Shown: positions 7,889 through 18,219 of the stretch, piece after piece | How the letters are laid out: every line of letters starts with the position of its first letter | Numbering within the stretch: the stretch's first letter is position 1 | From: an uncultured Pseudomonadales bacterium | GTDB lineage: Bacteria; Pseudomonadota; Gammaproteobacteria; Pseudomonadales; Pseudohongiellaceae | Length of the DNA: 64,000 nucleotides | Direction of reading: 5' to 3' | Assembly (NCBI GenBank): GCA_943789485.1 | Contig: CALSUH010000016.1 | Location: 22,706-86,705 of the forward strand | Notes under the pieces: generated by a model | Database searches by the model: none | The model's input: the letters and a program-made list of their open reading frames with translations, nothing else | Told to the model about the DNA's origin: nothing | Made by a program: the position numbers and the translations under genes

Positions 7889-10315
7889 CTAGTTGTCCTG
7901 CTTATCATCATCGGTCTTCAGCTCTGTCTTGATATCTTGCATGACATCCCGACCAATTAAACTACCACCGCCTTCAGATTTGAAACTCTCGATGCGCGAG
8001 GGAATGATTCGCCGTGGATAGTAATTATTCTCAATGTCCGCGTCGGCTGTTTCCTGCATCGGGTCGATCGCTACGCTACGCAATTCATTTTCACTCACAA
8101 TAAGTTTCTTTATCTGCGTGGCGTTTCGGCGCCAAATCTCCGCAGGCAGGCGCATTTCTTCCTTGCTTCCATCGGCATATTCCATCTCCAGGAGTACTGG
8201 CATGACCAGACCGCCCTCATTGGAAAGCTCAAGGATATAGTAGTTCAGATCCTCCGAGACAGCTCTATCGAGAACCTCGCGCTCCCAATCTTCCAAACCT
8301 TCCAGGAAGCTGTTGTAGGCGTTACGTTCCTTGTTCGTGACAGTAAACTGATCATTATCATCATAGAAGTCGCGAATATCAGGGTTACTCTCGACCCAGG
8401 TCTGCCTTCCCTCTTCGCGATTTCGCTGAATATACAATGAAGGAGGCAATGCCTTCTCAGTCTCGCGCTGACGCGCATAGTCGATATCTGGGTTCTCGGT
8501 ATCCATGCGCATTTTATAGACTCGGTCTAGAGAGATATCTACGTGATCGGTAGTATAGAACCAACCCCGCCAGAACCAATCCAGGTCGATACCCGATGCC
8601 TCTTCCATCGTACGGAAAAAGTCTGCCGGCGTAGGTCGTTTGAATTCCCATTGACGCGAATATTCTTTGAATGCGAAATCAAAAAGCTCGCGTCCCATAA
8701 TAGTCTCGCGCAAAATATTGATCGCCGTCGCTGGCTTTGAATACGCATTAGGGCCCAGACGCAGCACGCTATCAGACTGAGTCATAATCGGAACCTGGGT
8801 CTGCGAAACCATGTAGTCAACGATATACCTTGGCTCAACACCCCACGGTATCTCCGCATCCCATTCGCGGCTGGCAATGGAATCGAGATAGCTATTGATA
8901 CCTTCGTCCATCCAAGTCCATTGGCGTTCATCCGAATTCACGATCATCGGAAAATAGAAGTGCCCCACCTCGTGAATGACCACACCAATTAGGAAACGCT
9001 TCTCTGCCAAGGAATAGGTTCGAGACCCATCATCCTGCAGCGTAGTACGCGGACCGTTGAAGGTAATCATCGGGTATTCCATGCCGCCGACAAAGCCAGC
9101 GTTCAAAGAAATTGCCGTCGGATAAGGAAAATCGAAAGAGACGCGACTATAGACTTCGAGGGTATGAATAACGACTTCGGTGGATAAATCCGACCAGAGC
9201 GTTCCACCCTCCTTTGGATAAAAGGACATCGCCATAACCAGTTCCTGATCTGCGCCTTCTTGATGATGCCCTTTCGCGTCCCAGATAAATTTTCTTGAAG
9301 AGCCCCAAGCAAAGTCACGCACGTTCTCTGCCGCGAAGCGCCAAGTCTTTGTGTCATCCACCCCTTCGCTCTCATTTTCAAGGGCTTCTTCGGGGGTAAC
9401 GATGAAAACGGGTCGATCAGCAGTCTCAGCCTCTTGTAAGCGATCACGCTGTTCTCGTGTCAGAACCTGGTTCGCATTCTGTAGCTCGCCTGTTGCAGCA
9501 ACAATATGATCCGAAGGCACAGTAAGCGCAACTTCGTAGTCACCAAACTCCAATGTGAACTCGCCCGACCCCAGGAACTCTCTATTTGTCCAACCTTCGT
9601 AGTCAGTGTAGGCAACGAGACGCGGAAACCACTGAGAAATAGCGAACAGGTAATTGCCGCCTTCGTTCTCGTCGTCGGGAAAATATTCATACCCACCTCG
9701 AGGTCGGAGCACATCACCATTTACAACGTTATAGGCATAGTCTATTTCGAATTCCACATTCTGGCCCGAATTCAGTGAGCGCGCCAGATCGATGCGCATC
9801 AGTGTGCCGACTATTGTATGTGTCAGATCGTTGCCTGAGCTGTCACGGACTGAATTTATTTCGTAGCCAAGCTCGGCGTCTTCGCTGTATTGAAGAGCAC
9901 GCAGCGCTGCTAAGCTAATGCGTGCAGGAGAGCCGGAATCAGGGCTGCTGCCAGTAAAGGTAGAACTCATATTTCCAATTGAATCGCTACGGAAACGGTT
10001 CTGGTCTAACTGCAGCCAAAGATAACCTAGCGTATCGGGAGAATTGTTTTGGTAGCGTATCGTCTCGGTGCCCGAAATTCGCTGCGCCTCTTCATCAAGA
10101 GCGACGTCTATCTCGTAGTCGACTTCTTGTTGCCAATATTGATGGCCCGGCTGGCCGGATGCGTTTCTGTAAACATTTGGAGTCGGCAAGACTTCATCCA
10201 GTTGACGAAACTTATCCTGATAGGATCCCTTCGTTTGTTGAATGCCTTGTGCGAATAGCACAGTGCTGCTTAGTAGTGTGCTAATAACAGCGATGAGCAA
10301 GACGATTCTCTTCAT
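7889..10315 (-). CDS. M1 family (gluzincin) metallopeptidase, exported
   Basis: 808 residues with an N-terminal signal peptide (IVLLIAVISTLLSSTVLFA). An aminopeptidase-N-like N-terminal beta domain is followed by a thermolysin-like catalytic domain. HEVGH at about residue 447, with the third zinc ligand in WTWMDEGINSY eighteen residues later, gives HExxH-x18-E. The exopeptidase motif upstream reads GFVGGMEYP, close to the G(A/G)MEN motif but with Tyr-Pro after Glu. It probably degrades peptides in the periplasm. DUF6702 follows directly. Confidence 0.9.
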   Translation of the reverse strand: MKRIVLLIAVISTLLSSTVLFAQGIQQTKGSYQDKFRQLDEVLPTPNVYRNASGQPGHQYWQQEVDYEIDVALDEEAQRISGTETIRYQNNSPDTLGYLWLQLDQNRFRSDSIGNMSSTFTGSSPDSGSPARISLAALRALQYSEDAELGYEINSVRDSSGNDLTHTIVGTLMRIDLARSLNSGQNVEFEIDYAYNVVNGDVLRPRGGYEYFPDDENEGGNYLFAISQWFPRLVAYTDYEGWTNREFLGSGEFTLEFGDYEVALTVPSDHIVAATGELQNANQVLTREQRDRLQEAETADRPVFIVTPEEALENESEGVDDTKTWRFAAENVRDFAWGSSRKFIWDAKGHHQEGADQELVMAMSFYPKEGGTLWSDLSTEVVIHTLEVYSRVSFDFPYPTAISLNAGFVGGMEYPMITFNGPRTTLQDDGSRTYSLAEKRFLIGVVIHEVGHFYFPMIVNSDERQWTWMDEGINSYLDSIASREWDAEIPWGVEPRYIVDYMVSQTQVPIMTQSDSVLRLGPNAYSKPATAINILRETIMGRELFDFAFKEYSRQWEFKRPTPADFFRTMEEASGIDLDWFWRGWFYTTDHVDISLDRVYKMRMDTENPDIDYARQRETEKALPPSLYIQRNREEGRQTWVESNPDIRDFYDDNDQFTVTNKERNAYNSFLEGLEDWEREVLDRAVSEDLNYYILELSNEGGLVMPVLLEMEYADGSKEEMRLPAEIWRRNATQIKKLIVSENELRSVAIDPMQETADADIENNYYPRRIIPSRIESFKSEGGGSLIGRDVMQDIKTELKTDDDKQDN

Positions 10316-10436
10316 AACGACCGATCTCCAAAAAGTACACGTTACCTACATAGGCGGCTGCGAATAATACCGCGTTTTCCTCGATATGTGGCCATCCATT
10401 TAATATCTATCGATGTTCTGAGGTAGAATACGCTTT

Positions 10437-11660
10437 ATGGAACTCATCCTTTTTGCGATACCGTTTTTCTTCTTGCTGATTTTTGTCGAATTAGCTTACG
10501 GCTTACTACGCGGAAACAATACTTACCGCTTCAATGACAGTATAAACAGCATTTCCATGGGCAGCCTAAGCCGCCTGCAAAGCCTTGTAATTCTCGGCTT
10601 TTCTGGCTCGATCTATGAGGCTGTAGTAGCTAAATACCAGTTCACGCAGCTGGCAGATGACGCATTATGGATCTGGGCTAGCTGCTTCATACTCTACGAT
10701 TTTGCCTACTACTGGAAACATCGCTTCGGCCACGAAGTCGCTCTATTCTGGGGCTCTCACGTAGCCCATCACCAGAGTGAGGATTACAACCTAAGCACAG
10801 CGCTGCGCCAAACCAGCATAGATTTCTATGGCTTCTTATTCTATCTACCCTTTTTCTTCCTAGGCTTTCCGGCAGAAATTCTCTTTACCGTTGTGAGTCT
10901 TAACTTGATCTATCAGTTCTGGGTTCATACCGAGCATGTTCCCAAGCTCGGCCCGATAGAATGGTTATTCGTTACCCCCTCGAATCATCGAGTCCATCAT
11001 GCCCGGAACAAGATTTATGTCGATAGGAACTACGGGGGCGTATTCATCCTGTGGGATAGAATATTCGGCAGCTTTCAGGAAGAGCTTGTAGAAGAGGCTG
11101 CTGTCTTCGGCCTTCGTAAACCGCTGAATAGCTGGAATCCAATCTGGGCTAACGTACACGTGTATTGGAGACTTAGCCAAGACTTCATTTCAATACCTGG
11201 AATAGCCAACAAACTAAAAGTCTTGTTCAAACCGCCAGGCTGGCGTGCTGACAACCAGCAGGGCAATTGTAAACTCGGCATCGAGCCTGCCGACCTTACG
11301 GCGCGATTCGACCCAGCAATATCCACATTCAGTCTAGTCTATACCTTCGTCCAATTCCTATTTGTCATCGTGCTTAGCCTAACCGTGCTTCTTGGTGCGG
11401 CATCGCTTAGCTATCCGCTGATAAGCTTTGCTGTGGTCTATCTGTTTTTCTCATTTTTTGTACAGGGAGCTTGGTTAGAGGGCCGGGAATTTGCACTTAC
11501 CCTGGAGATACTCCGACTGGTATTTCTTGTGCCTTGTCTTTTATTACTCGAGCTGAACCCAATAGTGACAGCACTACTGACCGTCAACGCGACTATCGCT
11601 CTGCCTTTGCTACTAACTTTTGGATCTAAGCGGATTCGAGTTCTAGCGATAAACCAATAG
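10437..11660 (+). CDS. Sterol desaturase / fatty-acid hydroxylase family membrane enzyme
   Basis: 407 residues, strongly hydrophobic. The three histidine boxes of the di-iron family are visible: HRFGH (about 95), HVAHH (about 108) and HRVHH (about 182), between predicted membrane helices. The family hydroxylates or desaturates C-H bonds of lipids using O2. A C-terminal part of about 150 residues holds four to five extra membrane segments, as in the alkylglycerol-monooxygenase-like branch. The lipid substrate is unknown. It is divergent from the M1 peptidase, with 121 bases between them. Confidence 0.88.
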   Translation: MELILFAIPFFFLLIFVELAYGLLRGNNTYRFNDSINSISMGSLSRLQSLVILGFSGSIYEAVVAKYQFTQLADDALWIWASCFILYDFAYYWKHRFGHEVALFWGSHVAHHQSEDYNLSTALRQTSIDFYGFLFYLPFFFLGFPAEILFTVVSLNLIYQFWVHTEHVPKLGPIEWLFVTPSNHRVHHARNKIYVDRNYGGVFILWDRIFGSFQEELVEEAAVFGLRKPLNSWNPIWANVHVYWRLSQDFISIPGIANKLKVLFKPPGWRADNQQGNCKLGIEPADLTARFDPAISTFSLVYTFVQFLFVIVLSLTVLLGAASLSYPLISFAVVYLFFSFFVQGAWLEGREFALTLEILRLVFLVPCLLLLELNPIVTALLTVNATIALPLLLTFGSKRIRVLAINQ

Positions 11661-11739
11661 CAGCTTAGCTGCGACTTTTCATACGACGTCGTCCCTCAGT
11701 ACAGTATTCTTTTTGTGACCCTCCTGTTAGCAAAGATTG

Positions 11740-11772
11740 CTAAAAAGGCAAGACCCCGAGGATGAGGTCTTG
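11740..11772 (-). terminator. Rho-independent terminator downstream of the 11.9-12.7 kb gene
   Basis: Read on the minus strand, CAAGACC (11772-11766) and GGTCTTG (11755-11749) form a 7-bp stem around a 10-base loop, followed by CCTTTTTAG. The U-run is on the minus-strand side, so it would end transcripts leaving the minus-strand membrane-protein gene and perhaps the whole lip/dac block. Confidence 0.6.
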
Positions 11773-11895
11773 GTCAACATGCGTCTTTGTTTACATTCGA
11801 ACAGAATTCACAAAACTAATTTTTGAGGAATTAGAGCTCTTGCTGAAATGACAATGAAGTTACGATAGGTTAGCGGCTAATTGAAGCAGCTACAC

Positions 11896-12636
11896 CTAGA
11901 TCCTAGTGAGAGGAAAATCCAACAGCAGTCTGCCATTTTCTGGGTCGCGTAATTCGAATTGTGCTTGCGAAGCGCTATCTAGCGCATCGGAAAAAGAAGA
12001 ACCACTTTCAACATTGCTTATGATAAATGCGACTCGTGTGGTGACACTACTAGCCGGGGGGATCTCTAAAGGAATAAATTCATAGCCTGCAGATTCACTT
12101 AACATGCCTTGCACTGTAGATTCGACACTAAGGCTTGAGCCGGGAATGCGTTTCCTTACCGCTCTAAACAACGCCACTTCGCCCATGCCATCAGTCATTC
12201 TTAGGAAAATATTAACCTGTTTCGTATATAGCTCGAGATTTCCCACCCGCAATGCCGGCGTATAAATCGGATAGCTGAAGCCCACCTCGATAATACCATT
12301 ACTAGAGCTATCGGTAATAAGCTCGTTGCTAATCTGCTCCCCTGTTAGGCCCGTTCCCGCCTGATTAGGCAACAGGATAAAGTAATACGCAAGCACGGGA
12401 ATAAGTGCAGGGATGCAAACAGTCGCGGCATATATACCCGGCCTTCGAGAAAAAAGCGGATTGAAAGGATAGACCGCAATTAACGCCGCCACTATAGCTA
12501 ACGACAATAACGCGGCTCGAATAAACAATGGCTCGCTGCCAATCCGTGCGGGGTTCTCAGCGATAAAAACCACCATCGCTACTGCTACGAGAAGCGCTGA
12601 AATACAGACGATGAATTTTCTTAGTGTGGAGTTCAT
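11896..12636 (-). CDS. Membrane-anchored protein of unknown function
   Basis: Start taken at the ATG at 12636 (246 residues); another ATG lies at 12654. It has two or three N-terminal membrane segments (FIVCISALLVAVAMVVFIA, then LLSLAIVAALIAVYPF, then IPALIPVLAYYFILL) followed by about 150 residues of beta-rich extracytoplasmic domain. I recognise no family. It lies downstream of lipA in the same direction after a 47-base gap, so it may be the last gene of that transcript. Confidence 0.7.
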   Translation of the reverse strand: MNSTLRKFIVCISALLVAVAMVVFIAENPARIGSEPLFIRAALLSLAIVAALIAVYPFNPLFSRRPGIYAATVCIPALIPVLAYYFILLPNQAGTGLTGEQISNELITDSSSNGIIEVGFSYPIYTPALRVGNLELYTKQVNIFLRMTDGMGEVALFRAVRKRIPGSSLSVESTVQGMLSESAGYEFIPLEIPPASSVTTRVAFIISNVESGSSFSDALDSASQAQFELRDPENGRLLLDFPLTRI

Positions 12637-12683
12637 GACCGCCTTAACGAGCAATTCAGAAAAGATGCTTTATTCCGCGGATC

Positions 12684-13646
12684 TCAGACTTTTTCGCCCT
12701 GGGCCTGCTTATCAGCATGATAAGAAGATCTGACCAAGGGGCCACTAGCAACATGCCTAAATCCCAACTTCTCGCCGTAGACACGCAGCAAATCAAATTC
12801 ATCCGGATGCACGAAACGTTCTACCTTAAGATGATCTTTCGAGGGTTGTAAATATTGACCCAGAGTCACCATGTCGACGTTGTGCGCAAACAGATCATCC
12901 ATTACCTGTTTCACCTCATTCAGTGTCTCACCCAAACCGAGCATCAATCCTGACTTGGTTGTCACTGCAGGCTTAAGAGCCTTGTACCTCTTGAGTAACT
13001 CTAAGGACCAAACATAGTCGGCGCCGGGACGAGCTTTTTTATACAGCCTAGGCACAGTCTCCAGGTTATGGTTAAACACAGTCGGCGGTGTGTCCTTTAG
13101 GATATCTAAGGCAATATCCATTCTGCCGCGAAAATCTGGTACTAGCACTTCTACTTGAATGTCCGGATTGAATCTACGCGTTTCGCTTATGCAGTTCGCG
13201 AAATGTTGCGCGCCACTGTCTTTCAAATCATCGCGGTCTACTGACGTGATCACCACGTAGCTTAAGCCCATTTCACTGATGGCAGCAGCGAGCTCGGTTG
13301 GCTCATTTTCATTGAGGGGGTTTGGTTTTCCATGGGCCACATCGCAGAATGGGCAGCGACGCGTGCAAATTTCTCCCATAATCATGAATGTGGCAGTGCC
13401 GTTGCTAAAGCATTCCCCTAGGTTCGGACAGGATGCCTCCTCACAAACAGACGCTAACTTGTGCTCTCTTAGTTTTTGCTTAATGTGATTAATCTTCGGC
13501 GAGGCGGGTATTTTTACACGAATCCAACTAGGCTTGCTTAGGAGGTCCGTGGTAGGGATGACCTTCACCGGGATGCGACGAACTTTATCCGCACCTCTGA
13601 GCTTCTCCCCTTCTACTAAAGTATTTCTGCGCTTTCTTTCAGCCAT
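12684..13646 (-). CDS. lipA: Lipoyl synthase
   Basis: A 320-residue radical-SAM enzyme that inserts two sulfurs into octanoyl groups on lipoyl domains. The auxiliary cluster cysteines are in [12 protein letters not shown], and the radical-SAM cluster is CTRRCPFCD. The C-terminal RSSYHAD supplies the conserved serine ligand. Length is typical. It lies 16 bases after lipB in the same direction, the standard lipB-lipA pair. Confidence 0.97.
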   Translation of the reverse strand: MAERKRRNTLVEGEKLRGADKVRRIPVKVIPTTDLLSKPSWIRVKIPASPKINHIKQKLREHKLASVCEEASCPNLGECFSNGTATFMIMGEICTRRCPFCDVAHGKPNPLNENEPTELAAAISEMGLSYVVITSVDRDDLKDSGAQHFANCISETRRFNPDIQVEVLVPDFRGRMDIALDILKDTPPTVFNHNLETVPRLYKKARPGADYVWSLELLKRYKALKPAVTTKSGLMLGLGETLNEVKQVMDDLFAHNVDMVTLGQYLQPSKDHLKVERFVHPDEFDLLRVYGEKLGFRHVASGPLVRSSYHADKQAQGEKV

Positions 13647-13662
13647 TAGATCAGTATCTCAA

Positions 13663-14361
13663 TCAGTCGGATTCGTTAGTTTCGGAATAACCCAGCTCAC
13701 TCAGCAATTTGTTACTAAGCACCTTACTCACCTTCTGCATGAGCGTGTCGCTTGCAGGCACATGATCGGCGATCTGCGTGACAGCAAGGTTTTCAAAGCC
13801 ACATGGGTTGATACGCGAGAATGGCTCCAGGTCCATCTGCACGTTTAGGCTCATGCCGTGATAGCTCCAGCCCTTGCGTATTCGTAAACCCAAGGCAGCT
13901 ATTTTAGCATCATTCACGTACACACCGGGAGCCTTCACTTTATTGCTAGCCGCTATCTCAAATACCTCAAGGGTCTGAATGATTGCCTTCTCGATAAGGT
14001 CGACCAGATCGCGAACACCCACACTACGCCGACTCACATTCAGCAACAGATACACCACTAATTGACCGGGTCCATGGTAGGTAACCTGACCACCACGGTC
14101 TATCTGTACGACGGGAATTTCAGCTGGATTTAGGATGTGCTTCGCTTTGCCTGCCTGACCTTGAGTGAAGACCGGCTTGTGGCTCAGCAGCCAGATTTCG
14201 TCACTGCGGGCAGCGCCGGCTTGCTCAACCAAATAACGCATGGACTTCCAGATTGGCTCATATTCCTGCAAACCCAATCTACGGATGACTAGCGGGGGAA
14301 GGACCTGATTGCCGTTCTTCTTTGGTTCGGCATTGAAGTGTTTATAGCTACTGAGTATCAC
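13663..14361 (-). CDS. lipB: Octanoyltransferase
   Basis: 232 residues. LipB moves octanoyl from acyl carrier protein to lipoyl domains. The RGGQVTYHGPGQLVVYLL and GVYVNDAKIAALGLRI signatures are clear; the catalytic Lys is in the second and the partner Cys in INPCGFE. It sits one base after ybeD and 16 before lipA. Confidence 0.97.
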   Translation of the reverse strand: MILSSYKHFNAEPKKNGNQVLPPLVIRRLGLQEYEPIWKSMRYLVEQAGAARSDEIWLLSHKPVFTQGQAGKAKHILNPAEIPVVQIDRGGQVTYHGPGQLVVYLLLNVSRRSVGVRDLVDLIEKAIIQTLEVFEIAASNKVKAPGVYVNDAKIAALGLRIRKGWSYHGMSLNVQMDLEPFSRINPCGFENLAVTQIADHVPASDTLMQKVSKVLSNKLLSELGYSETNESD

Positions 14362-14362
14362 T

Positions 14363-14656
14363 CTATAAGACCATCTTCACGCTTTCGAGAGTCTTCAGTT
14401 CATCGAATAGGTTCTGTAATTGATCCACGCCGGTGGCAGCTATGGTAATTCGTACCGATACGTAAGTGTTTTTCTTACTTGCCTGCAATTCGATTAATTC
14501 CGAGGAGATTTTCCCGGCGTGTTTTTCTACGACCGCAACAACCTCGGCCTGAAATTCAATACTAGCCACGCCGATAATTTTGATCGGATAGAGGCAGGGG
14601 AATTCAATCTTGGGAGCTTCCAGCTCAGTGCTCGAGTCCAGCCTTGTTGACATCAC
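14363..14656 (-). CDS. ybeD: YbeD / DUF493 family protein
   Basis: 97 residues with the DUF493 pattern: FPCLYPIKIIGVA near residue 20 and SVRITIAATGVDQLQNLFDEL near the C-terminus, an ACT-like fold. The role is undefined. Its place between dacA and lipB is conserved across gammaproteobacteria. It starts one base after the dacA stop. Confidence 0.93.
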   Translation of the reverse strand: MMSTRLDSSTELEAPKIEFPCLYPIKIIGVASIEFQAEVVAVVEKHAGKISSELIELQASKKNTYVSVRITIAATGVDQLQNLFDELKTLESVKMVL

Positions 14657-14657
14657 C

Positions 14658-15863
14658 CTATCCCGAAAACATATTACTGAATAGAAGAGTTATCCAGTCG
14701 ACGAAACGTTTAATAAAACTACCCTGCTCCACTGCCTGCATGGAGACCACATTGCCCTGATAAAGAATATTATTATCCAGCACTACCCTAACCTCACCCA
14801 TGATCTGTCTATCGCTAAGTGGCGCATGAATTACCTCACCTACATCCACGGTGGCAGTCATTGCCTCTGCCTGACCTCTTGGAATAGTAATATAAACCTC
14901 ATCTTCTATTCCCAGATCTACAGAGTTCAGCGCACCAGAAAAAATCGGCACATTAGTCAGCACTTGGTTCGAGTCATACAGTTTGTGCGTCTCGTAGTAG
15001 CGAAAACCGTAGGTAAGTAATTTCTGTGTCTCTATTGCACGGGCTTCTTCACTAGCTGTGCCCATTACCACAGAAATTAGTCGCATGCCGTCGCGCTCAG
15101 CTGAGGCAACGAGACAGTACCCCGCCGCATCGGTCCAGCCTGTTTTCATTCCATCGACATTACGGTCACGAAACAGCAGAGTATTTCGATTCGACTGACG
15201 AATACCGTTATAGGTAAATTCTCGCTCGGCATACAGAGGATAAAACTCGGCATGCCGATTAATCGTAGCCTGTGCAAGAAGGGCCAAGTCACGAGCCGAC
15301 ATCGTATTGTAGTAAAGCTCGGTGTCCAATCCGCTGACGTTCATGAAGAAGCTTTGCGTTAACCCAAGCACTTCTGCGTATTGATTCATCATGTCGGCGA
15401 AAGCCTCTTCGCTTCCTGCAATGTGTTCAGCGATAGCCACGCTGGAATCGTTTCCAGATTGAATAATGATGCCGCGGAGCAGGTCTTCCACTTCGACCAT
15501 TGTGTCTACGCCGACGAACATTTTGGAGCCTTCCATACGCCAGGCTTTCTCGCTGATATGCACCTCATCTGTCAAAGCTAGATTGCCACTGAGAATTTCT
15601 TCTGTGGCAACATAAGCGGTCATTATTTTTGTGAGGCTCGCTGGCGGGAGCGCTTCATCGGCATTCTCTTCGATGAGTATCTGCCCAGTCTTTGCATCCA
15701 TCAGAATGTAGCTGGTTCCGGCTATCCCCGGCGGCCTTGGAATAATTGCCGGCGCAGCAAAAGAAAAATTACTAGCGATAATAACCAACACCATGAGCAG
15801 AGAGAGTCCTCTTATTCGCGGTGTAGAGTTTTCAGAACGTGATGAAATAGAAAAAGATGACAT
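14658..15863 (-). CDS. dacA: D-alanyl-D-alanine carboxypeptidase (PBP5/6 type)
   Basis: 401 residues. A cleavable signal peptide precedes a serine DD-peptidase domain: PPASLTKIM holds the SxxK nucleophile, SGNDSSVAIAEH the SxN motif and KTGWTDAAGY the KTG triad. A C-terminal beta domain and an amphipathic tail (SFIKRFVDWITLLFSNMF) anchor it to the outer face of the inner membrane. It trims the terminal D-Ala of peptidoglycan stem peptides. It lies between rlpA and ybeD. Confidence 0.96.
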   Translation of the reverse strand: MSSFSISSRSENSTPRIRGLSLLMVLVIIASNFSFAAPAIIPRPPGIAGTSYILMDAKTGQILIEENADEALPPASLTKIMTAYVATEEILSGNLALTDEVHISEKAWRMEGSKMFVGVDTMVEVEDLLRGIIIQSGNDSSVAIAEHIAGSEEAFADMMNQYAEVLGLTQSFFMNVSGLDTELYYNTMSARDLALLAQATINRHAEFYPLYAEREFTYNGIRQSNRNTLLFRDRNVDGMKTGWTDAAGYCLVASAERDGMRLISVVMGTASEEARAIETQKLLTYGFRYYETHKLYDSNQVLTNVPIFSGALNSVDLGIEDEVYITIPRGQAEAMTATVDVGEVIHAPLSDRQIMGEVRVVLDNNILYQGNVVSMQAVEQGSFIKRFVDWITLLFSNMFSG

Positions 15864-15960
15864 AAAATCCGTCTCGTTTGAGTGTAATAAGTTATGAAAT
15901 GACGAATCAATTGATGAAACTGGTCGCGGCTGTTACTCGGTGATAGCACGTGCTGCTGCG

Positions 15961-16833
15961 CTAGTCAGTAACAGTGTACGGGCTTCCCAAGTTAGCGGCA
16001 ACCACACTTTCGCTAACTCGTTGAATTTGACCAGGATCAAAAATTGGGCCGACTCTAACCCGATGTAATATTCTGTTGTTCAATGTATTTACTGTGCGAA
16101 TAAACACGGGCAAGCTAGTAATCTCTTCTACCTTGCTTGAGACTTCTTCCGCAGCACTTAATTCCGAGAATGCTCCTACTTGTAAATATTTGCTGTCGGG
16201 GGAACTGACACGCAATGTGTCGTTTCCTGCTGAACTAGCCGTACTGACACCCCGGTCACGAAAGGCACCGGTGGCGACTATCGATTCCAACTGCACGCGA
16301 GCGGTGCCTCTGTCCGCGTAACCGAGTTTTAATGCTGCCGCATAAGATAAGTCGATAACACGATCGCCATGGAAAGGCCCCCTGTCATTAACTCTGACGA
16401 CAATGCTTCTATTGTTATCCAAATTCGTGACTCGCAGAAAACTAGGTATAGGCAGGGACTTGTGTGCTGCGGATACCTGATACATATCAAATACCTCGCC
16501 GTTGGAAGTCTTGTGCCCGTGAAATTTCTCACCGTACCAAGAAGCCACCCCACGCTCAAAGTAGCCCTCTTCGGTCGGCAACACTTGGTAACTCTTACCC
16601 AATACTGTATAGGGGCTACGATTTCCTGCCATCGTGCGATTTAGCGGCTGGGGAATAACTTCTGGGATTACAGAGAGATCCACGATTCGAGTCGGAGCTC
16701 GGTCCTGCGAGATGCTGTAGCGCCCCTTATTCGGTGACTCGGCGGCTTGCTCTGGCGCTGGGGCTGAGCTACAGGCCATCACAGCCAGAAAAACCGGTGA
16801 AACTATGGCGATTTTCAGCATATTTCTATTCAT
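15961..16833 (-). CDS. rlpA: RlpA-type septal/peptidoglycan lipoprotein
   Basis: 290 residues. The lipobox AVMAC near residue 21 predicts an outer-membrane lipoprotein. A double-psi beta-barrel domain runs from about 95 to 185 (GVASWYGEKFHGHKTSNGE, then VVRVNDRGPFHGDRVIDLS), and a C-terminal SPOR domain of about 75 residues binds denuded glycan. In Pseudomonas RlpA is a lytic transglycosylase acting at septa. The gene is separated from rodA by 243 bases, where mltB would normally be. Confidence 0.94.
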   Translation of the reverse strand: MNRNMLKIAIVSPVFLAVMACSSAPAPEQAAESPNKGRYSISQDRAPTRIVDLSVIPEVIPQPLNRTMAGNRSPYTVLGKSYQVLPTEEGYFERGVASWYGEKFHGHKTSNGEVFDMYQVSAAHKSLPIPSFLRVTNLDNNRSIVVRVNDRGPFHGDRVIDLSYAAALKLGYADRGTARVQLESIVATGAFRDRGVSTASSAGNDTLRVSSPDSKYLQVGAFSELSAAEEVSSKVEEITSLPVFIRTVNTLNNRILHRVRVGPIFDPGQIQRVSESVVAANLGSPYTVTD

Positions 16834-17076
16834 GTAAATATCCGTATTAACCTAGCTCTACACTTGGACTTTAAGATTTTTTACTCGACTCTCTGATGCT
16901 AAAAAACTCTCGCGTAATATCAGAAAACCAAGGGCACCTGAAGAATAGCGTCCGATCTGACAATAATTTTAACTGCTTCGTCGGATCTTAACGTAGCTAG
17001 GGCGCAAAAAGCGCGCCTAAATCGCATTTTGAAAAAATAAAAATAGATTAAATCATTTTAATTCAATGACTTAGGC

Positions 17077-18219
17077 TCAACGACTATACCCGTGGGTTTG
17101 AATCGACATTAACAGACCGAATCCTATAAAAAGCGTGACGACCGAAGTCCCCCCACGACTCATAAGCGGCAATGGCAGGCCGATCACAGGTAATAAACCC
17201 GACACCATGGCCATATTGACGAACACATAGAAGAAGAACGTTAAGATTATACTGCCGGCAAGCAGACGACTAAACATATCGTTCGCTACGTAGGCGATAT
17301 AACAACCGCGCACAAGCACGAACAAATACATCGATATCAGGAACAACACGCCAAGCAAGCCAAATTCTTCTGCTAAAACGGCGAGAATGAAATCGGTATT
17401 ACTCTCAGGAATAAAGTCGAGGTGAGATTGAGCGCCCTCGCCCCAGCCTTTGCCATAGATACCACCCGAACCAATCGCTATTTGCGATTGAATGATGTTG
17501 TAGCCGGCACCTGTAGGGTCTCGATAGGGGTTGAAGAACGTCAGTATCCTATTCTTCTGATGTTCCTGAGCGAGAAAGATAAACCACGCCGGTGACGCGA
17601 GTAGTAGCGCAATAAATCCAGCGATTACAATACGCCAACGTATACCCGCAAGTAATACGACAAAGATACCTGACATGGTAACCATAATCGCTGTACCGGT
17701 GTCATTCTGAATAATAATCAGCGCAGCCGGCACCAGAATCAGCACCGCAGACCAAAATAGATGCTTGAATCTTGGCGGGAGTGGGCGGCTTGCGAGATAC
17801 CACGCCATCAACATTGGCACTACGAATTTCATCAACTCCGAGGGTTGAAAGCTAGGCAGGCCGGGTAAATCCAGCCAACTCTTTGCCCCGTTTGCCTCTA
17901 CTCCAATCACCAGCACTAATCCGAGCAGCCCGACCCCTGCCGCATACAGTGTCGGCGCCCATTGTCTAAAAAAGTGCACGTTGAATTGCGCGACGATAAT
18001 CATGACCACGAAACCAACGACCATAGTGAGCCCCTGTCTTCGCACTACGGAAACATCTCCTCCACTTGCACTGAATAGCACGAACAAACCAAACCCACAG
18101 AGCACGCTTATGCCAACTAGCAACGGAGGATCAGTATGTAGAGTTCGCCAGATCGATTGCGTGTATCTGGACTGAGAATCGAGACCGTCGGATTGGCGAA
18201 TGAAGTCTTGATTATTCAT
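17077..18219 (-). CDS. rodA: Rod-shape peptidoglycan glycosyltransferase RodA
   Basis: 380 residues with about ten membrane segments. The SEDS signatures are present: NVHFFRQWAPTLYAAGV region, LPSFQPSELMKF, NDTGTA and GLPLPLMSRGGTS. It polymerises lipid II in the elongasome together with PBP2. It overlaps the end of mrdA by 8 bases, as is usual for this pair. Confidence 0.96.
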   Translation of the reverse strand: MNNQDFIRQSDGLDSQSRYTQSIWRTLHTDPPLLVGISVLCGFGLFVLFSASGGDVSVVRRQGLTMVVGFVVMIIVAQFNVHFFRQWAPTLYAAGVGLLGLVLVIGVEANGAKSWLDLPGLPSFQPSELMKFVVPMLMAWYLASRPLPPRFKHLFWSAVLILVPAALIIIQNDTGTAIMVTMSGIFVVLLAGIRWRIVIAGFIALLLASPAWFIFLAQEHQKNRILTFFNPYRDPTGAGYNIIQSQIAIGSGGIYGKGWGEGAQSHLDFIPESNTDFILAVLAEEFGLLGVLFLISMYLFVLVRGCYIAYVANDMFSRLLAGSIILTFFFYVFVNMAMVSGLLPVIGLPLPLMSRGGTSVVTLFIGFGLLMSIQTHGYSR

